Assembly (NCBI GenBank): GCA_973895155.1
Contig: OZ316891.1
Span: 18,786,001 to 18,850,000 of the forward strand
Source: Marsupella aquatica
Taxonomy: Eukaryota; Marchantiophyta
Length of the DNA: 64,000 bases
Direction: 5' to 3'
Shown: positions 44,921-57,199 of the stretch, in pieces
Layout of the letters: each line of letters opens with the position of its first letter
How positions within the stretch are numbered: position 1 is the stretch's first letter
Position numbers and translations under genes: made by a program
Notes under the pieces: generated by a model
What the model saw: the letters and a program-made list of their open reading frames with translations, nothing else
Database searches by the model: none
What the model was told of the DNA's origin: nothing

Positions 44921-46480
44921 CCTGGTTTTCTTGAATCTCGTGTGTGCAGCGTCAGGTCCCCGACAGAAAACGTTGGGAGCTTTGCAAATGGCTGATAGTG
45001 GGATCTGATCTTGCTCTGCTAAGTTCCCAGGCTCATGTCCGTGCCACTGGGCTATTTGACCTCAGATGTGCATGTGATGTAGAAGACTTTTATTGCGATA
45101 CATAGCCTACTAATTCAATGAATTCCAATACTTTGCCCACCAATTGAACTCATGACTCTTCTTTAGCGCAATCAACCAAATCTCTTTTTATAGATTTCAA
45201 AAACAATCAATTAATTGAGAGTTATGAGGCAATAAAATAAGGTAATGTCGTTAGTCCCAAAACACATGGATTTTTTATTTTATTTTTTGGTGTGTTCGGT
45301 CTGCAATTTGCAGCGCCTAGAGAGCTTTAGTTTATTCTACCAAGCCACAGCTACGCATACACAATTACAGCATCCAATTGGATCAATCGAAGTTAACAAA
45401 TGAGAGCCAGGGCAGTCAGCTGGAAGAAGCCATTGGCCATTCAATTCTATAGATTCCTAGTTTGATGCCAATCTTATTTGGCAATATTGAATTTCAGATT
45501 AACATTTCAGATTTTGTCTTATTAAGATTTTTGTGTCATGTATTTTCATTTCAATTTGCCTTATCAAGGGGCAGTCTTTGTATTCTATAAATTTTTAATT
45601 AATTTTTAGACCCCTTTAGTTTTAGGTACCCTAGAGTGTTTTGAACTTATTTTGGCAGCCCCCTTTCACATTATGTGTTTTCTTAGAGATGAAACCAAAG
45701 GCTCTACCACCACGAGTGAAAGAAATGATGCTGAAGAACATGAATACATAGCCTCTTAAGTTCTCCTCATGTTTTTCTTTCCTAGGTTTATGGTTTTTAT
45801 TGAAAGGAGTGTCATTCATAAGGCACCCTGAGTTAAGTGCACACATCGTAGCATTGTTTGACTGTACTTTTTCTTGGTCACTGTGCTTTTCTTGGCAGAC
45901 ACTTTACTTATATAACAGCACTTCTATGCTCTCATATTTTATTTCCTTTCAGATCACTACAAGACAAAAAATAAAGCATGTTCCAGGATGAGTATGCTAT
46001 ACTATATGGCAACTGTTAACAAATGTATCCCTACATGGAAGCCAAGGTTTAGGAGTGTGGAGGCTACTGTAAGAATTCAAATCATACCAGCCGGTCATAC
46101 CACTGCACTGACATTGAGATAATGACAATAGTTTCAATTGATTATACCCGCAAGATTGATTCACTCACCTAAAGCACTTCCCACACTACAGGGTCTTGAG
46201 TGTAGGGGTGGTCAAAAAATTGAGACTGAAGGCTGCAGCTCCATAGTCTCTCACTGGGTTTGCAATTATATTACATCTCCATCCCAAACTTTGGGACACC
46301 CATGGGATCCAGCCTGCAAAGCTACTCTTTGTACCAAGGTTAATATTTTTGCTCTAAATCCATGTCATCCTCAAGAAGTACGTTTCTTTAGATCCCATGC
46401 AACTTAAAAATGCTATCTGTTCAAATGTTTTTGGGATGGAGATTGCATCTAAGCTAATGTTTTTGTCTTGAAAGATTACA
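44921..46480. other. Intergenic, nothing recognised
   Basis: AT-rich DNA with only short frames. Confidence 0.3.
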
Positions 46481-46489
46481 CAAATTATA

Positions 46490-46800
46490 TTAAGTGTAAC
46501 AACATTGGGAGGGTAGCTCCTTGGGCAGCGCCCAGAGACTACCAGAAATAGGTGGACATGATGGAAAAGGAAAGAGACCCTAGCCCCCAACAAATTGCAT
46601 GGGAGCAAATCAAACAAGCCCTGTAACAGCATGTAATGACCAGGCAACTCACCAGGGCAAACAGAGCACAAACACAACCAGAAATATATAATAGTGCAAA
46701 AGAACAAAAACGCCAAATGGGGAGACAGGGTCCCAAAGGCAAAGCAACCCAATAAAAGGAGCAATGTAAAAGGAAAGTACTACAGTTTTTTCCCCGCCCC
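46490..46800 (-). mobile_element. Possible non-LTR retroposon fragment
   Basis: On the minus strand this stretch is T/G-rich with a long incidental open frame of hydrophobic composition (MALCSGRGKNCS...). Composition and a phrase GGGCGCTGCCCAAGGAGCTA near its end resemble the untranslated part of a retroposon, but no tail or target duplication was found. Confidence 0.25.
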
Positions 46801-47126
46801 GAACACAATGCCATGGTCTTGTATTTGAATAGTGGCCATGAGGCATTGTATTTGAGTTTTGACTATATATGTATTTTCATTTTTTGTACTGCCTTGAAGG
46901 GCATTGTGTGTTGATCAAAGACGACATCCACAACAGCATACTCATAACTATTCAACGATCAAGTAGTCAATATAGAGAGATACGTGGTTTACCTCCACAT
47001 GAGGCTACGTCCACGGGAACACACAAGAACTTTACTGCACTCTAGGTCGACCAACCATACAAGCATCCACAACACAAGCTCTCCTTATCTCTCAATTGGC
47101 TCCGTAACAATGAACTGGAGTGTTAA

Positions 47127-47547
47127 TGTTGGGTATTTACTCTTACGTCTAGGTTAGGTATGACGTGGTTGGTACAACAACGTGGGTTGGTACAACTACG
47201 TGGTTAGGTATAACTACGTGATTAGGTACAACTATGTGGTTAGGTACAACTACGTGATTAGGTACAACTATGTGGTTAGGTACAACTAAGTTGCACACTA
47301 TATCATAAGAGGCATGTGTGCTTGGAGAGGTAGAACCAAGGCTCATTGTTATGGAGCCACTTGAGAGATAGGGAGAGCTTACACTGTGGAGACTCGGTAT
47401 AGCCGACGGGCTTAGAGTTCAGTAAAGCTCTCTTGTGTGTTCCCGTGGACGTAGCCTCAAGGAGGTGAACCACGTATCTCTTGTGTCGACTATTGTGCGT
47501 TGGATGGTTCATGGGCTTGCCGTTGCGATCGTCGTCTATGCTCAACA
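47127..47547 (-). mobile_element. Solo LTR with 5-bp target duplication GTTAA
   Basis: The 421-bp sequence begins TGTTGGGTATTTACTC and ends GCTCAACA, flanked by GTTAA at 47122-47126 and 47548-47552. No internal retrotransposon region is present, so this is a solo LTR from recombination between LTRs. By comparison with the older copy, the LTR's own start is at the right (TGTTGAGCATAGACGAC on the minus strand). A further LTR-end fragment of the same family lies at about 57090-57193. Confidence 0.82.
47160..47290. repeat. ~18-bp tandem repeat inside the solo LTR
   Basis: Seven to eight units of the type GGTTAGGTACAACTACGT/GATTAGGTACAACTATGT run head to tail. They fall within the solo LTR and are absent from its older relative. 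Confidence 0.9.
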
Positions 47548-47669
47548 GTTAAGGAGTTATAGAGTGTGCACAACATGACTAACCTAACCTAGTCTGCGAC
47601 TAAGGTTAGCCCTAACTGCGGTACAATTGTAACTATAGACCTTAGAGTTAATCCTAATATTGTGTTTGA

Positions 47670-49430
47670 ATATTGGCTTTGTGTTTGAGTAATGACATTG
47701 TCATATGATTCATGACTTTTTACCGTTTGTGCTTGATGTAGAACAGTTTGGGATCAAAACTCAAACACATTCTACAACGTTGTGTTCAAGGTCAATGTGT
47801 CTGTTTTTTGTCAAGGGACCCAAAGGATTCCATTTTCAAACACAACACCTGACCGGGAGCCGTGTTTGGGGGAAGACGGTAGGAGGCAATATTAGCCCAC
47901 AAAAAACTCCAAGCATGGAGCAAAACAAGCCATTGAACCCTTGCAGGAACCCTAGTAGCAGGGAATGTTGCATTGAGTAAGATTTGACAAGTCATTGCTC
48001 ACACTCCACTTTGAGAGCATCCTGCTTTATAGATGTAAAAGCCCAAATGGACTGATATGTTGTCTGTGAAGCCTCCCTGGACAAGTCAAACATAGATGGA
48101 CTAGGCTCAACATGGAAATATCCTAGGATCATGTTGTTTACACTTTTTGTCCAAAATATACCATGTGAGTGGACCAGATCATCACTTATGTCCAAAAGGT
48201 ATTCTATGAGTGGCCAAATTCGTAATGATTGCAACTTCCAATTCATTCTCCCCCAAAAATGGGATGGTTACATTATCCCATTTTCAGGTTTCAATAAGAA
48301 AACAGATAAAATTTAAGGCATTTAAGGCTTTAAGGACCTTGTCTGATCTTTATGGTAAATGAAACTTTGATAAGATTGAGCATTTCAGATTTTACTCATA
48401 GCTAGAGCCTTAAGTAGTTTGCTCAATGGTGGAAAAAAATGAACTCAATTTCACAAAGGCATCGTAGTTTCTCTAAACATTACTTTGAGATTCTAGAGTA
48501 TTATTTGATATTTTGCAAAGTGACTGCTTGACTCGCGGAAATAATATAGCAAAATCCCATTTGTCAAAGAGAATACTTGCTCTTATTAGAAGGTCATAAT
48601 TTTACAGTTGCGGAGCCAAACAGATTTTAATTAGTGGGAGTGTTGTTGCAAAATCCTGCCTTGTGAAGAGCAACAAGGAATGCTCAAGTACTTTGCTGCT
48701 ACCAAAAATTTGATTTTGAAGAGCGATACTCTTATTACAAGAAGCGCTTTGAATAACTTGCCATTGCGGAACTGGAGATTTCAAATGTATATATAAAATC
48801 TGAATTTTAGTCAGTCTATCGAGGTTCACAATTGATTTTAAGGTGCAAACAATCTATTTGTTATAACAAAAATGCAGGTGAACAGCCATTGAGAACTTTC
48901 CGCCGCGCCCCTATAATTGCACATGAACAACCCATAGCCAGATACACAGAAAGTGACACTCATTGATTGAGAGAACAAGCCTGAATGCCCATTCTTTGAG
49001 TGACAGTAGAGATGATGACAAAAGTAAGCATGAATGATCATCAGTTTGACATCCCATCCTCCTCTCTATCCACATACTTTTGGAGGGACCCTAGCAGCCG
49101 TTTTTTTGTGGGCAAACATTAGCCATTCATTTACCAAAAAACAGGTAGGATATTGATTTTCAGGCTGAAATTTAGTAAATTATGTTTCATTCACCATCAC
49201 CTAATGCATTATGGGGGGATGTTACCCAGGAAATATTCTACAATAGTCAGAAAGTACTTATAACTGAAAGAAAAATACTCCATGACCAGACCTAATTTGA
49301 TTGTCTGTGGGGTAAACTATTAGCCACTTTAGCCAACGTTTAAAAACAAGAAAAAATATTTAAATACAAGAAAAAAATGATTGGATACTAGACTAAGTTA
49401 AGGTCTACAAGCTTCACTCTACAAACCTAG
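47670..49430. other. Intergenic, nothing recognised
   Basis: Short frames only; no domain or repeat structure that I can support. Confidence 0.3.
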
Positions 49431-49449
49431 ACCCAAGGTCACAATCTAC

Positions 49450-49670
49450 TCTAACCTGTGGCCACATGCCACCTGACACACCACAATATACCATACATCA
49501 TGGTATAAAAAATCACTCTAACCTGTGGCCACATGCCACCTGCCCCAACACAATATACCATACGCTGTCGCACTTTGATATGCAATTCCGGAGACCTTAG
49601 TACACCAGTTAGTACACCAGTTAGTACACCATATGCTGTCATATTTTGATATACAATTCCCGAGATGTTA
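49450..49670. repeat. Short direct repeats (~60 bp and ~12 bp units)
   Basis: CTAACCTGTGGCCACATGCC followed by ACCTG and ACACAATATACCATAC occurs at about 49453 and 49517. Downstream GTTAGTACACCA recurs three times and ATATGCTGTC/ATACGCTGTC motifs alternate with TTTGATAT. Confidence 0.75.
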
Positions 49671-50194
49671 GTACACCGAATGCGGTCACAGAGTGATCAA
49701 TCTCCCTATCATGTGCATGAGGATGGCGACAGACAAATTAGTAGTCGATAGGGACAACGTGGCAGTACATCTTAGCTTCACCCCCTCGCCATAGCTACAC
49801 TTCGGGAGTAAGATTTCGGCAGGGGAAAAAGGGGGGCAAAAAAGGCTGGCTACATCGCAAATCCTCATTTGATGACCTCACACGCCAGCGGAAGCCGAAT
49901 GTCACCATTGAGCGAAAGCAGTCTGTCCTCTTACCTGCAATTACTGTAGCTAAGAGCTCTAGCTTATTAGTCTATTGGTTTCTACAAACTCTGACATTGA
50001 ATACAATAAGGTGAGAAGTCAACTAGATGTCGATCTCATGGAGGGGGCGTTCATTTGGCTCGATCTCCACTCTCTCTCAGAACCTAGAAATCAATCAATC
50101 AATCAATCCTCTCAGGACCGATCGAAGTTGCGACCTCAGGATGGATCGAGCTCATTGCTCGAGCTCTCTCCTTTCCTTGCCCGGATCCGATTTT

Positions 50195-50480
50195 CACACG
50201 AATTGACCACATTTAGTCCACATTTCACAACGATATCGAAGATCATCGACAACAATTGTGAGTGTCGGAGGGATGACGGATTTCCTTTCCTGTTCCCCAC
50301 GAAACTGATTAGACTGTCTGATCGAGCAGCTCTAGAACTGACAGTATAGGTCTGACCACATTTTGTCCAAACCTCACAAGAATTGTCGGCGATGATCGAC
50401 AACAGTTGTGGGTGTTGAATGAATGACGGATTCCCTCAGGTCATCCGCACGACATTGATTTCTGACTGAGGAGCTCTACT
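50195..50480. repeat. ~143-bp tandem duplication beyond the exporter 3' end
   Basis: GACCACATTTAGTCCA, CGACAACAATTGTGAGTGT and GAGCAGCTCTA in the first copy (from about 50204) are matched by GACCACATTTTGTCCA, CGACAACAGTTGTGGGTGT and GAGGAGCTCTA in the second (from about 50352). Both lie within 400 bp downstream of the minus-strand TauE/SafE gene. Confidence 0.75.
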
Positions 50481-50594
50481 CAAGTTGCCCGTCATTTTTC
50501 AGTTGATTGATGTATATAAATTTGTGCACAATGAATCTGCCGCTTCTAAAGTCCTGGAGGTGTGTGGAATTCCAGCGTGTGACGGAGTCGTTGG

Positions 50595-53500
50595 TCAGCA
50601 GGGATAGTGGAAGCCCATGTAGGCTCCGGACTCATACTTATTCCATGCAGAGAATCCGCCGAAGCCGGCCATGAGGACCGCGCTCACGCCCATCACTGTT
50701 GCTACAGAGAAAACGATGAGCGAGGCCCGGTTGTACTTGTTGATTGCCCGTTGGACTAGCGTGACTCCCACGGAGGAGAAGAGAAAGCACAGCAACGCCA
50801 CAGTGAGAGCGTACGCAACTGGGACACGCCCCATCAGCCAGAACTGCACCACAGACATTGACGATGAGAAGAACACCATCGACGCACAAGTCCCTGCTGT
50901 CACCTGCAGTATGTTCACCGGTCCCACACAACAGCTCAGTTCTAGCTCAGTTTTATAATCTTGTGAGGATCAGAAGTACACCTCAATAGAATGAGACAGT
51001 TCAAGACGTGACCAATCCTTCTTTTCTAGAAGATAGACCATAGCCAGTGCACCCAGGGTCGACGTGCAAGTACGTGCAGCGTACGCAAGCGAGAGTGCTC
51101 CTCACTTTCTGGCTGCAGTTATTCAGACCGTGATATGCGTTTCCAAAATGAGACGAGTGCCAGTCCATGCACCGGACTACGGTATCTCGGGAACTAACAA
51201 GAAATTCCAGTCATCCATCAGATTCACACCATGCTGAAAACAAAATGTCAGGCCTAAGTCTGCATTTGAGCTTTCCTCGCAGATCATGGGATATCCTTAT
51301 ATTCCAGCGCAGTATTAAAACACGTTTTGCAACTTCTTGAGGACTTTTCTTGTCTTTTTCCATCGGATATAGGATAAAAGTTCGCTTGTTTGTCCTCTCC
51401 TTTCACCTGCAGCTCGCTGTGGTTGCTCCAGGGCTCAAGAGGTTCATTACTTTACACAGTCATGATGCAGAATCTGAGTGTTTCATGATATTGGTTATTA
51501 TCTGAAAGTGTAAAGTAGGCTCACATCATTCTGCCCTGGCCAACTTTCCTTGACTGAATCGTGCCCAAAAATGCATGACCAGCCACGCTTCTGAAGAGAC
51601 ACTCCGGCAATGATGAAGACTACTGTAGCTTTTCGGACAATAGACGTCTCCTACGGATGAGGGTCCGGATTTAAACGTGACTTACTCCGTCAGTAAGTGT
51701 GTCCGAATGATTTGGTTCACAAAATTTTGAGACTCAAAAAAGTAGAGTTGAAGAGGTGCGTGCTACTTACTTGTGGCATCATTCCTACGGCGAGGAACAT
51801 TGGATTGATAATCATCCCGCCGCCAATTCCCAACAACCCTCCTAATAGACCTGCTATCAATGCCATCGAGGCGAAGGAAGTGCAAGAATTGGGTTTCAAG
51901 ACGAATTCATCCTCCTGTAATCATGGAATTCGGCCCAGGAAACTCCCGTCAAGCCAAACTCCAAACATACAGAATCTGAAATTTCTGCTCCGAAAACCCA
52001 ACGGACAGAGTATCACTGATTTCCATACTATAAGCCTTGCACTATACAAAAGCAATGCAGCAACTCGGATGCTCCTCTTCCAAATGGTATCGAAGTAAAT
52101 ATTTCTTCGCAAATGAATTCACCCATTCGATTACGGTCAAAGGAACTATAATCATGATGATCGATCAGATGCCTGCTTTTCCTCGCCACTGACGGTCAAT
52201 ATTCCTGGTGACACAGTGGCATATCTCACCTTAACCGAACAATTCTTGAACCCATACTGACTCGGGAGACTTTGGCAATCATTACCTGTATAGATTCGGG
52301 ATCCTCTTTGCTGGAATGAACTGCGTGAAAGCGAATGATAGTCCAGACCGTCAACCCCAGAGCGAGAGGTATTTGAGTGAGAGTGAGAAGCCAGTATCCC
52401 CGTCCGCATACTGGAATGCCCAATATACTCTGTCAGAAGTGCCCCAAACTCGGACGTTAGTAAGTTCTTCCAAATGAGGACGAGGACATCGAAAAATTAA
52501 CTGTCAACCTTCACTTGTCCAAATTGATTTGCCTTGAAAGATTTCATTGAATTCCATGCAAAGAAACAGAGGATACAACGGGGCGTCCCAGATGGGAGAG
52601 GCCCAGGGGACCAGAGGTCGAAAGCAGCCTGGCGAAGGCCGGAACCAGGGTATGAAATTGGTTTGGACTCGAAATGTAAATAGGGCGAGGCTGGGGTGTA
52701 CGAAACAGATTGTTACAATTGTACGACATTTAACAATCTGAGCTAGAATTCAAGTGAGAGCTGTGCTTAAAGACAATTTCATCTCAATCCAGCTGCAAAG
52801 ATGAAGTTGACGGATTGAGCACGAGACAGTACAGCTGGATCGAGGAGATCGGGTGTCTATCCAGGATTTACCTGATTATTTTTTCCTCCTCGAAGCACTT
52901 GGATCGCGAAAAAGGCCGCCCACGTGACAGCGAGGCCCAAGATTTTGTCAAAGGGCAAAAGCGGGTGAGTCCCGAATCCCTCCTCAACGGGAAGCAGTGG
53001 TTCCGACAATGCACGATTCTCGAACCCGGAGCAGCTGATGATACTCGTCTTCGGTTTCTCTTCATCTCCCTTATGATCTGCTGTGACCACGCCTGGATTC
53101 CGGGTCGGATTTTGAGACGCAATGTCGAATCCATGCGAGCAATCTTCACTGGGGAGAGCTCGGACACCATCACCGTTTGTCCTACGCAGACGATTATGCT
53201 TGGTCTCCTTCGTCCACCGGCACAGGGCGCCCTTGTAAGAATGGATTGACATGTAGCTGAGTGTGAGAGTGAGTAAAACTGTGATCATCCAGTCCGGGAG
53301 AACAACATTGAGGATCACTCCCGTGCTTATTCCCAGCAACATGTTGGGTTGCAAGAGCATGACCACATCGAAGTCTACGAGAGGTTTGTGTGGGAGTGTG
53401 GGATGGTGTTGGTGAAGGTTTATGTACAAATTCGCCAGGGAACCGCCGAGGATCATGAAATTGGACAACACGGCAGACGTTTTCGCGTCGAACTCGAGCA

Positions 53501-53939
53501 GAAGGTTGAACAACGGCACAAACAGCCCTCCACCACCAATGCCCCCCGCACTCGAGAGCGCTGACCCGATTCCTCCAAAAATGAAAGCGGCGACTGCACG
53601 CCATCCGAACTTGAGCTCGGGCCACTCTTGATTTTCTTCAGCTAATTGGAAAACTCCATGATAGAATTTGTGACAGAGTTGAAGCCAACCTTGTCCTTGG
53701 TCGTGTACCAACGATTCCATTTCAGAGCTTGAGGTAGTCGAATCGTCATTGAACACTTTGAAGACGTTTTCCGAATCCAGACTAGTACTGTAGGCTTTTA
53801 ATTCAACATTCGATGCTAGACCATAAGGGCTCCCAAATGTGGGCGCGTGCTCTGCATCTGAAACCTGGAGGAGTAAGTTCGTTATAGTGAGGCAGAAACA
53901 CAACACCAAACAGAACCGCATCCACGACGACCCATTCAT
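50595..53939 (-). CDS. TauE/SafE-family sulfite exporter-like membrane protein, four-exon copy
   Basis: Exons on the minus strand: 53939-52872, 52429-52286, 51914-51771, 50903-50595, all GT-AG and all phase 0, giving 554 residues. Start is the ATG of MNGSSWMRFCLVLCFCLTIT; the frame is open four codons further but from TTG. A signal/anchor helix precedes the first TauE half (GGIGGGGLFVPLFNLLLEFD), a central loop, and the second half with GGLLGIGGGMIINPMFL and VTAGTCASMVFFSSSMSVVQFWLMG. The loop is shorter than in the paralogue at 4604-6418, but the membrane halves are about 70 percent identical by eye. The terminal GFHYPC/GFHNFC is shared. Anion export is the family role; substrate not established from sequence. 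Confidence 0.9.
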
Positions 53940-53951
53940 CCTGGCTACCAA

Positions 53952-54990
53952 AATTCAGTCCTCGTCCTCTTTTCCGCATCAATCGAGTAGTAGGCGACTG
54001 ATGTTTCCTTCAGTCGCGTGTTGAGCTCAAATTCCAGGAAACAATCGTCCTTCTTGACGTTCCTCCAGCGGTGCAGTGGTGGTCTCCTGGAACCGACTTG
54101 CTTTCCACGTAATTGAACTCTCCCCTGGATGAGAGCTACCGGTATGATTGAATGATTACATTACTATTTCCGTCGACTGCTTCTGTGGTGGAGATGTGGC
54201 TCAGCAACCTTTGGGCTGACAATCCCAATCCGAAAACAAGTTCTCACATCCAGCTCGAACCAAATTGGTCGTTATTAACTTTGCCTGAGTGACTCTCTCC
54301 AATTGGGGTGAAGAGTGTCATTACCACTGTGGACCGCAAGTTCGATCACACACCACAGTAGCTAGCTCCCTCAATTTCCACCTGTTCTTCACTAGAATTA
54401 CAGATCCTCTGACCATTGAGGATTAGTTAATATCTGCTGTACTGCCGCAGGGATGCTTCTTCCTCAGCATCGTGCTGCCTTAGGACCTGTCGTTGCCTAT
54501 CTTCGGTCTGCAATCAATACCTGACGAGCGACGGCCAGCCGCGGACCGAATTTCTTTTAAGTATTCTTTTCTCGTCACAGGATGTGTATCTGAGGTAGAC
54601 TTATTATTGTACTTATTATATTTTATATCTACTATAAAATATAATCTGCTGACTTCCTCTATTATTAGCTACAGAAGTTTTTGGACGTGCTTTTGCTTTA
54701 CTCAACAACTAGGAACAAGCTTCCCGATAATTGCACATCTAAATGCTCCAGCCGAATACCTAGAAGGAACAACTCTCACCCAGTAAAAGAATAATCAGGT
54801 TTATAGTATGAAAAATCTATTCAACCGGTGGGAGCTTGCATTATCACATAACACAGTAGACGATGTGCAATCATCCATATGGTGTACTATGCTATGGTCT
54901 GTAGTGTCTGAGGGAGCATGGTCTCCAACATTAGATGGCGCATCCACTTGAACTTGTTTAGTCTATCGTTTAATGTGCTAGTGATGGTCT
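53952..54990. other. Upstream region of the four-exon exporter gene
   Basis: No gene seen. An AT hairpin at 54615-54645 pairs ATTATATTTTATA with TATAAAATATAAT around a 5-base loop. Confidence 0.4.
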
Positions 54991-55000
54991 CATTGTGGTG

Positions 55001-56363
55001 TTCTAGGCATTCAAAGAGACGAGTCCCTGGAACAGCATTAACTGTACCTCGGGGACTCCCCCAAAGCCTCCCGGAAGGAAATCCCTGAGTTTTCCCCTTT
55101 TTGCACCCGTCAGTTTTCAGGCCATGATCACACTCGCTGCCCCTGGCTCCCTCTCAATTAGAGACTTTCTCTCCCTCTCACTTAGAAACTTAATTTCATT
55201 CAACTTTCTTATCCTCACTTGTGTAGTGCCTTTTTCCCTTACATCTCTTTGTGGGAGTATTAGTTTAAATTTCTTGGACTCCATGGAGGGTTCTCGGGTA
55301 TTGTCCCGGTATTGAAAATAAAACAAAATTGACAGTAGCTGACATTATTTAAATTTCTTGGACTCCATGGAGGGTTCCGGGTATTGTCCCGGTTTTGAAA
55401 GAAAAAAAACTTGAATTCCATGGAGGCAATAGTTTGACAGTAGCTGACATATTTTGACTCCCTTTGCAAAGTCTGGCCCCAGTCTAGTTTTAGTAGTTGA
55501 TTTATGAGGGGTGGATTACTAAGTGAAAAATCACCTGAGCTCAAACTCTTGCCACTAAATTCTTCCCCAGTTCATCGTTGTATTCCATGCCTTCCAGACA
55601 GCCCATTTAAGTTAATGTATTGAGAAGATTCCAAATTTTACAAGAGGGAATTGCTGAACATAGATGTTTTGATTTCAAAACACTAAAGTTACAAAGCTAG
55701 GCACATTTATGAGCTAGGCATGAATGCATTGGTTACCCATCTGGAAGGCCTGAAATACAACGATGAACTGAGGAAGAATTTAGTGGCAAGAGTTTGAGCT
55801 CAGGTGATTTTCCACTGAATAATCAACCACTCATAAATTAATGACTAAAACTAGACTGTGGTAGGACTTTGCAAAGAGGGTCAAAATGTGTCAGCTATTG
55901 TCAAACTATTGCCTCCATGGAGTTCAAGTTTTTTGGTTTTTTTCAAATCCGGGACAATACCCGGGAAACCTCCATGGAGTCCAAGAAATTTAAATAAAAT
56001 TCCAGCTACTGTCAATTTTTATTTCTTTTCAAAACTGAGACAATACCCGAGAACCCTCCATGGAGTCCAAGAAATTTAAACTACTGTCAAAAGATTGCCT
56101 CCATGGAGTCCAAGAAATTTAAACTAACACTCACACAAAGAGATGCAAGGGAAAAAGGCACTACACAAGTGGGGATAAGAAAGTTGAATGAAGTTGTCTC
56201 AAATTGAGAGGGAGCCAGGGGCAGCGAATGTGGTCATGGACTGAAAACTAAAGAGATGGGTGCAAAAAGAGGGAAACTCAGGGTGCTCCTTCCGGTAGGC
56301 TGTGGGAGAGTCCCGAGGTCAGTTAATGCTGTTCCAGGGACTCATCTCTTTGAATGTCCTAGG
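55001..56363. mobile_element. Large inverted-repeat element, ~600-bp arms
   Basis: The left arm (55001-55598) and right arm (55740-56363) are reverse complements over their full length with scattered differences. Landmarks are AGAGACGAGTCCCTGGAACA, GCCCCTGGCTCCCTCTCAAT, TTTCTTGGACTCCATGGAGG (repeated within each arm), TTTGCAAAG, GAGCTCAAACTCTTGCCACT and ATCGTTGTATT. Spacer is about 140 bp. Each arm also contains tandem copies of the TTGGACTCCATGGAGGGTT / GGGTATTGTCCCGG block. No target duplication was found. Confidence 0.8.
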
Positions 56364-56570
56364 CTATGTATATGATAATGCAGGTTTAGTTGGGGGTTAC
56401 TAGCCTATAACCCATAACACTAGCCTGTAACCCCATGAACCTGCAACTCCATGAAATTGTTTAGTCTGTCCTTTGCTAGCGATGGCTCATTGTGGGGTAC
56501 TATGCTATGTATAGGATAATGCAGGTCTAGTTGGGGGTTACTAGCCTGTAACCCTCTTATCAGAAAATGA
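56364..56570. repeat. Direct repeat flanking the large inverted repeat
   Basis: GATAATGCAGGTTTAGTTGG followed by GGGTTACTAGCCT occurs near 56374 and again near 56515. The intervening TTTAGTCTGTC...TCATTGTGG segment resembles, in the same orientation, sequence at about 54957-55003 on the other side of the inverted repeat. Confidence 0.65.
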
Positions 56571-57089
56571 AGAAAACCTGAAAAAAACCTAACCTACAGT
56601 TGAGAAGGTTCAATAAATGATTGGTGTGTTTTTTGAGCTTCGTGGCTATTCCTTTTTGAGAGAGTGATTAAATAGGGGCGTTCACAAATGGTATACAACA
56701 ATATCATAAGGTGAATCCCCCAAGGATGTACAACCCCTCAAAACTTGGTCTAAAGCCCTCCTTTGTCGGACATTAATATAACCCACCATGCACAGTTTCA
56801 TGCCCTGCAAACATGGAGTTGTTATATACAAAGCTAGCCCATGCTTTGCAGAGATATTGTTGTGCTTGTGCCATTTTGGCACAGAAATTAGGTCATTGTG
56901 TGAAGTGTGTCCTTGCAAAATGTCATTTTTGTACAAAATCCAGGTTGTTGATTTTGTGGTTGAAAGGTGAAGCAACCTTGATTGTCAAATGCTGCAGATG
57001 ACTTCATAGTTGAAAGTAGAGGATAGAAGGCACTAATGAGGGAAAATTGAGGCAAGCTCTAGTTACTTTTATCCAAGCAAGAACCGCTT

Positions 57090-57193
57090 AGGGTATAGTG
57101 TGCAACTTAGTTAACCTAACCAAATGTCCAACTATAATTAGCCTAACTATGGTTACATGTCATAACTCTCGACCTAAGAGTAAATACCTAACA
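57090..57193 (+). repeat. LTR 3'-end fragment related to the 47.1-kb solo LTR
   Basis: TATAGTGTGCAACTTAGTTA, then ACCTAACC, and ending TAAGAGTAAATACCTAACA, match the terminal ~100 bp of the solo LTR on its minus strand. No partner LTR was found nearby. Confidence 0.55.
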
Positions 57194-57199
57194 GGGATT

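Larger units (their letters stand above)
46909..47665 (+). repeat. Old LTR, split by a nested solo LTR
   Basis: Bases 46909-47121 (TGTTGATCAAAGACGAC..., GAGATACGTGGTTTACCTCC, CCACGGGAACACACAAGA) and about 47553-47660 (TATAGAGTGTGCACAACA ... CTTAGAGTTAATCC) match in order the two halves of the solo LTR at 47127-47547 read on its minus strand. Together they make one diverged LTR in the opposite orientation, interrupted at GTTAA. Its right end is approximate. Confidence 0.65.

Noticed and set aside
46539-46814. Hydrophobic 91-codon minus-strand frame
   Set aside because: Low-complexity T/G-rich translation with several equally open frames; no membrane protein family recognised.
47160-47290. CRISPR-like array
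   Set aside because: Units are contiguous ~18-bp tandem copies without unique spacers, and the window is a plant nuclear genome.
46909-47553. Foldback element with tandem-repeat loop
   Set aside because: Exact GTTAA duplications at 47122 and 47548 show a solo LTR nested in an older inverted relative.
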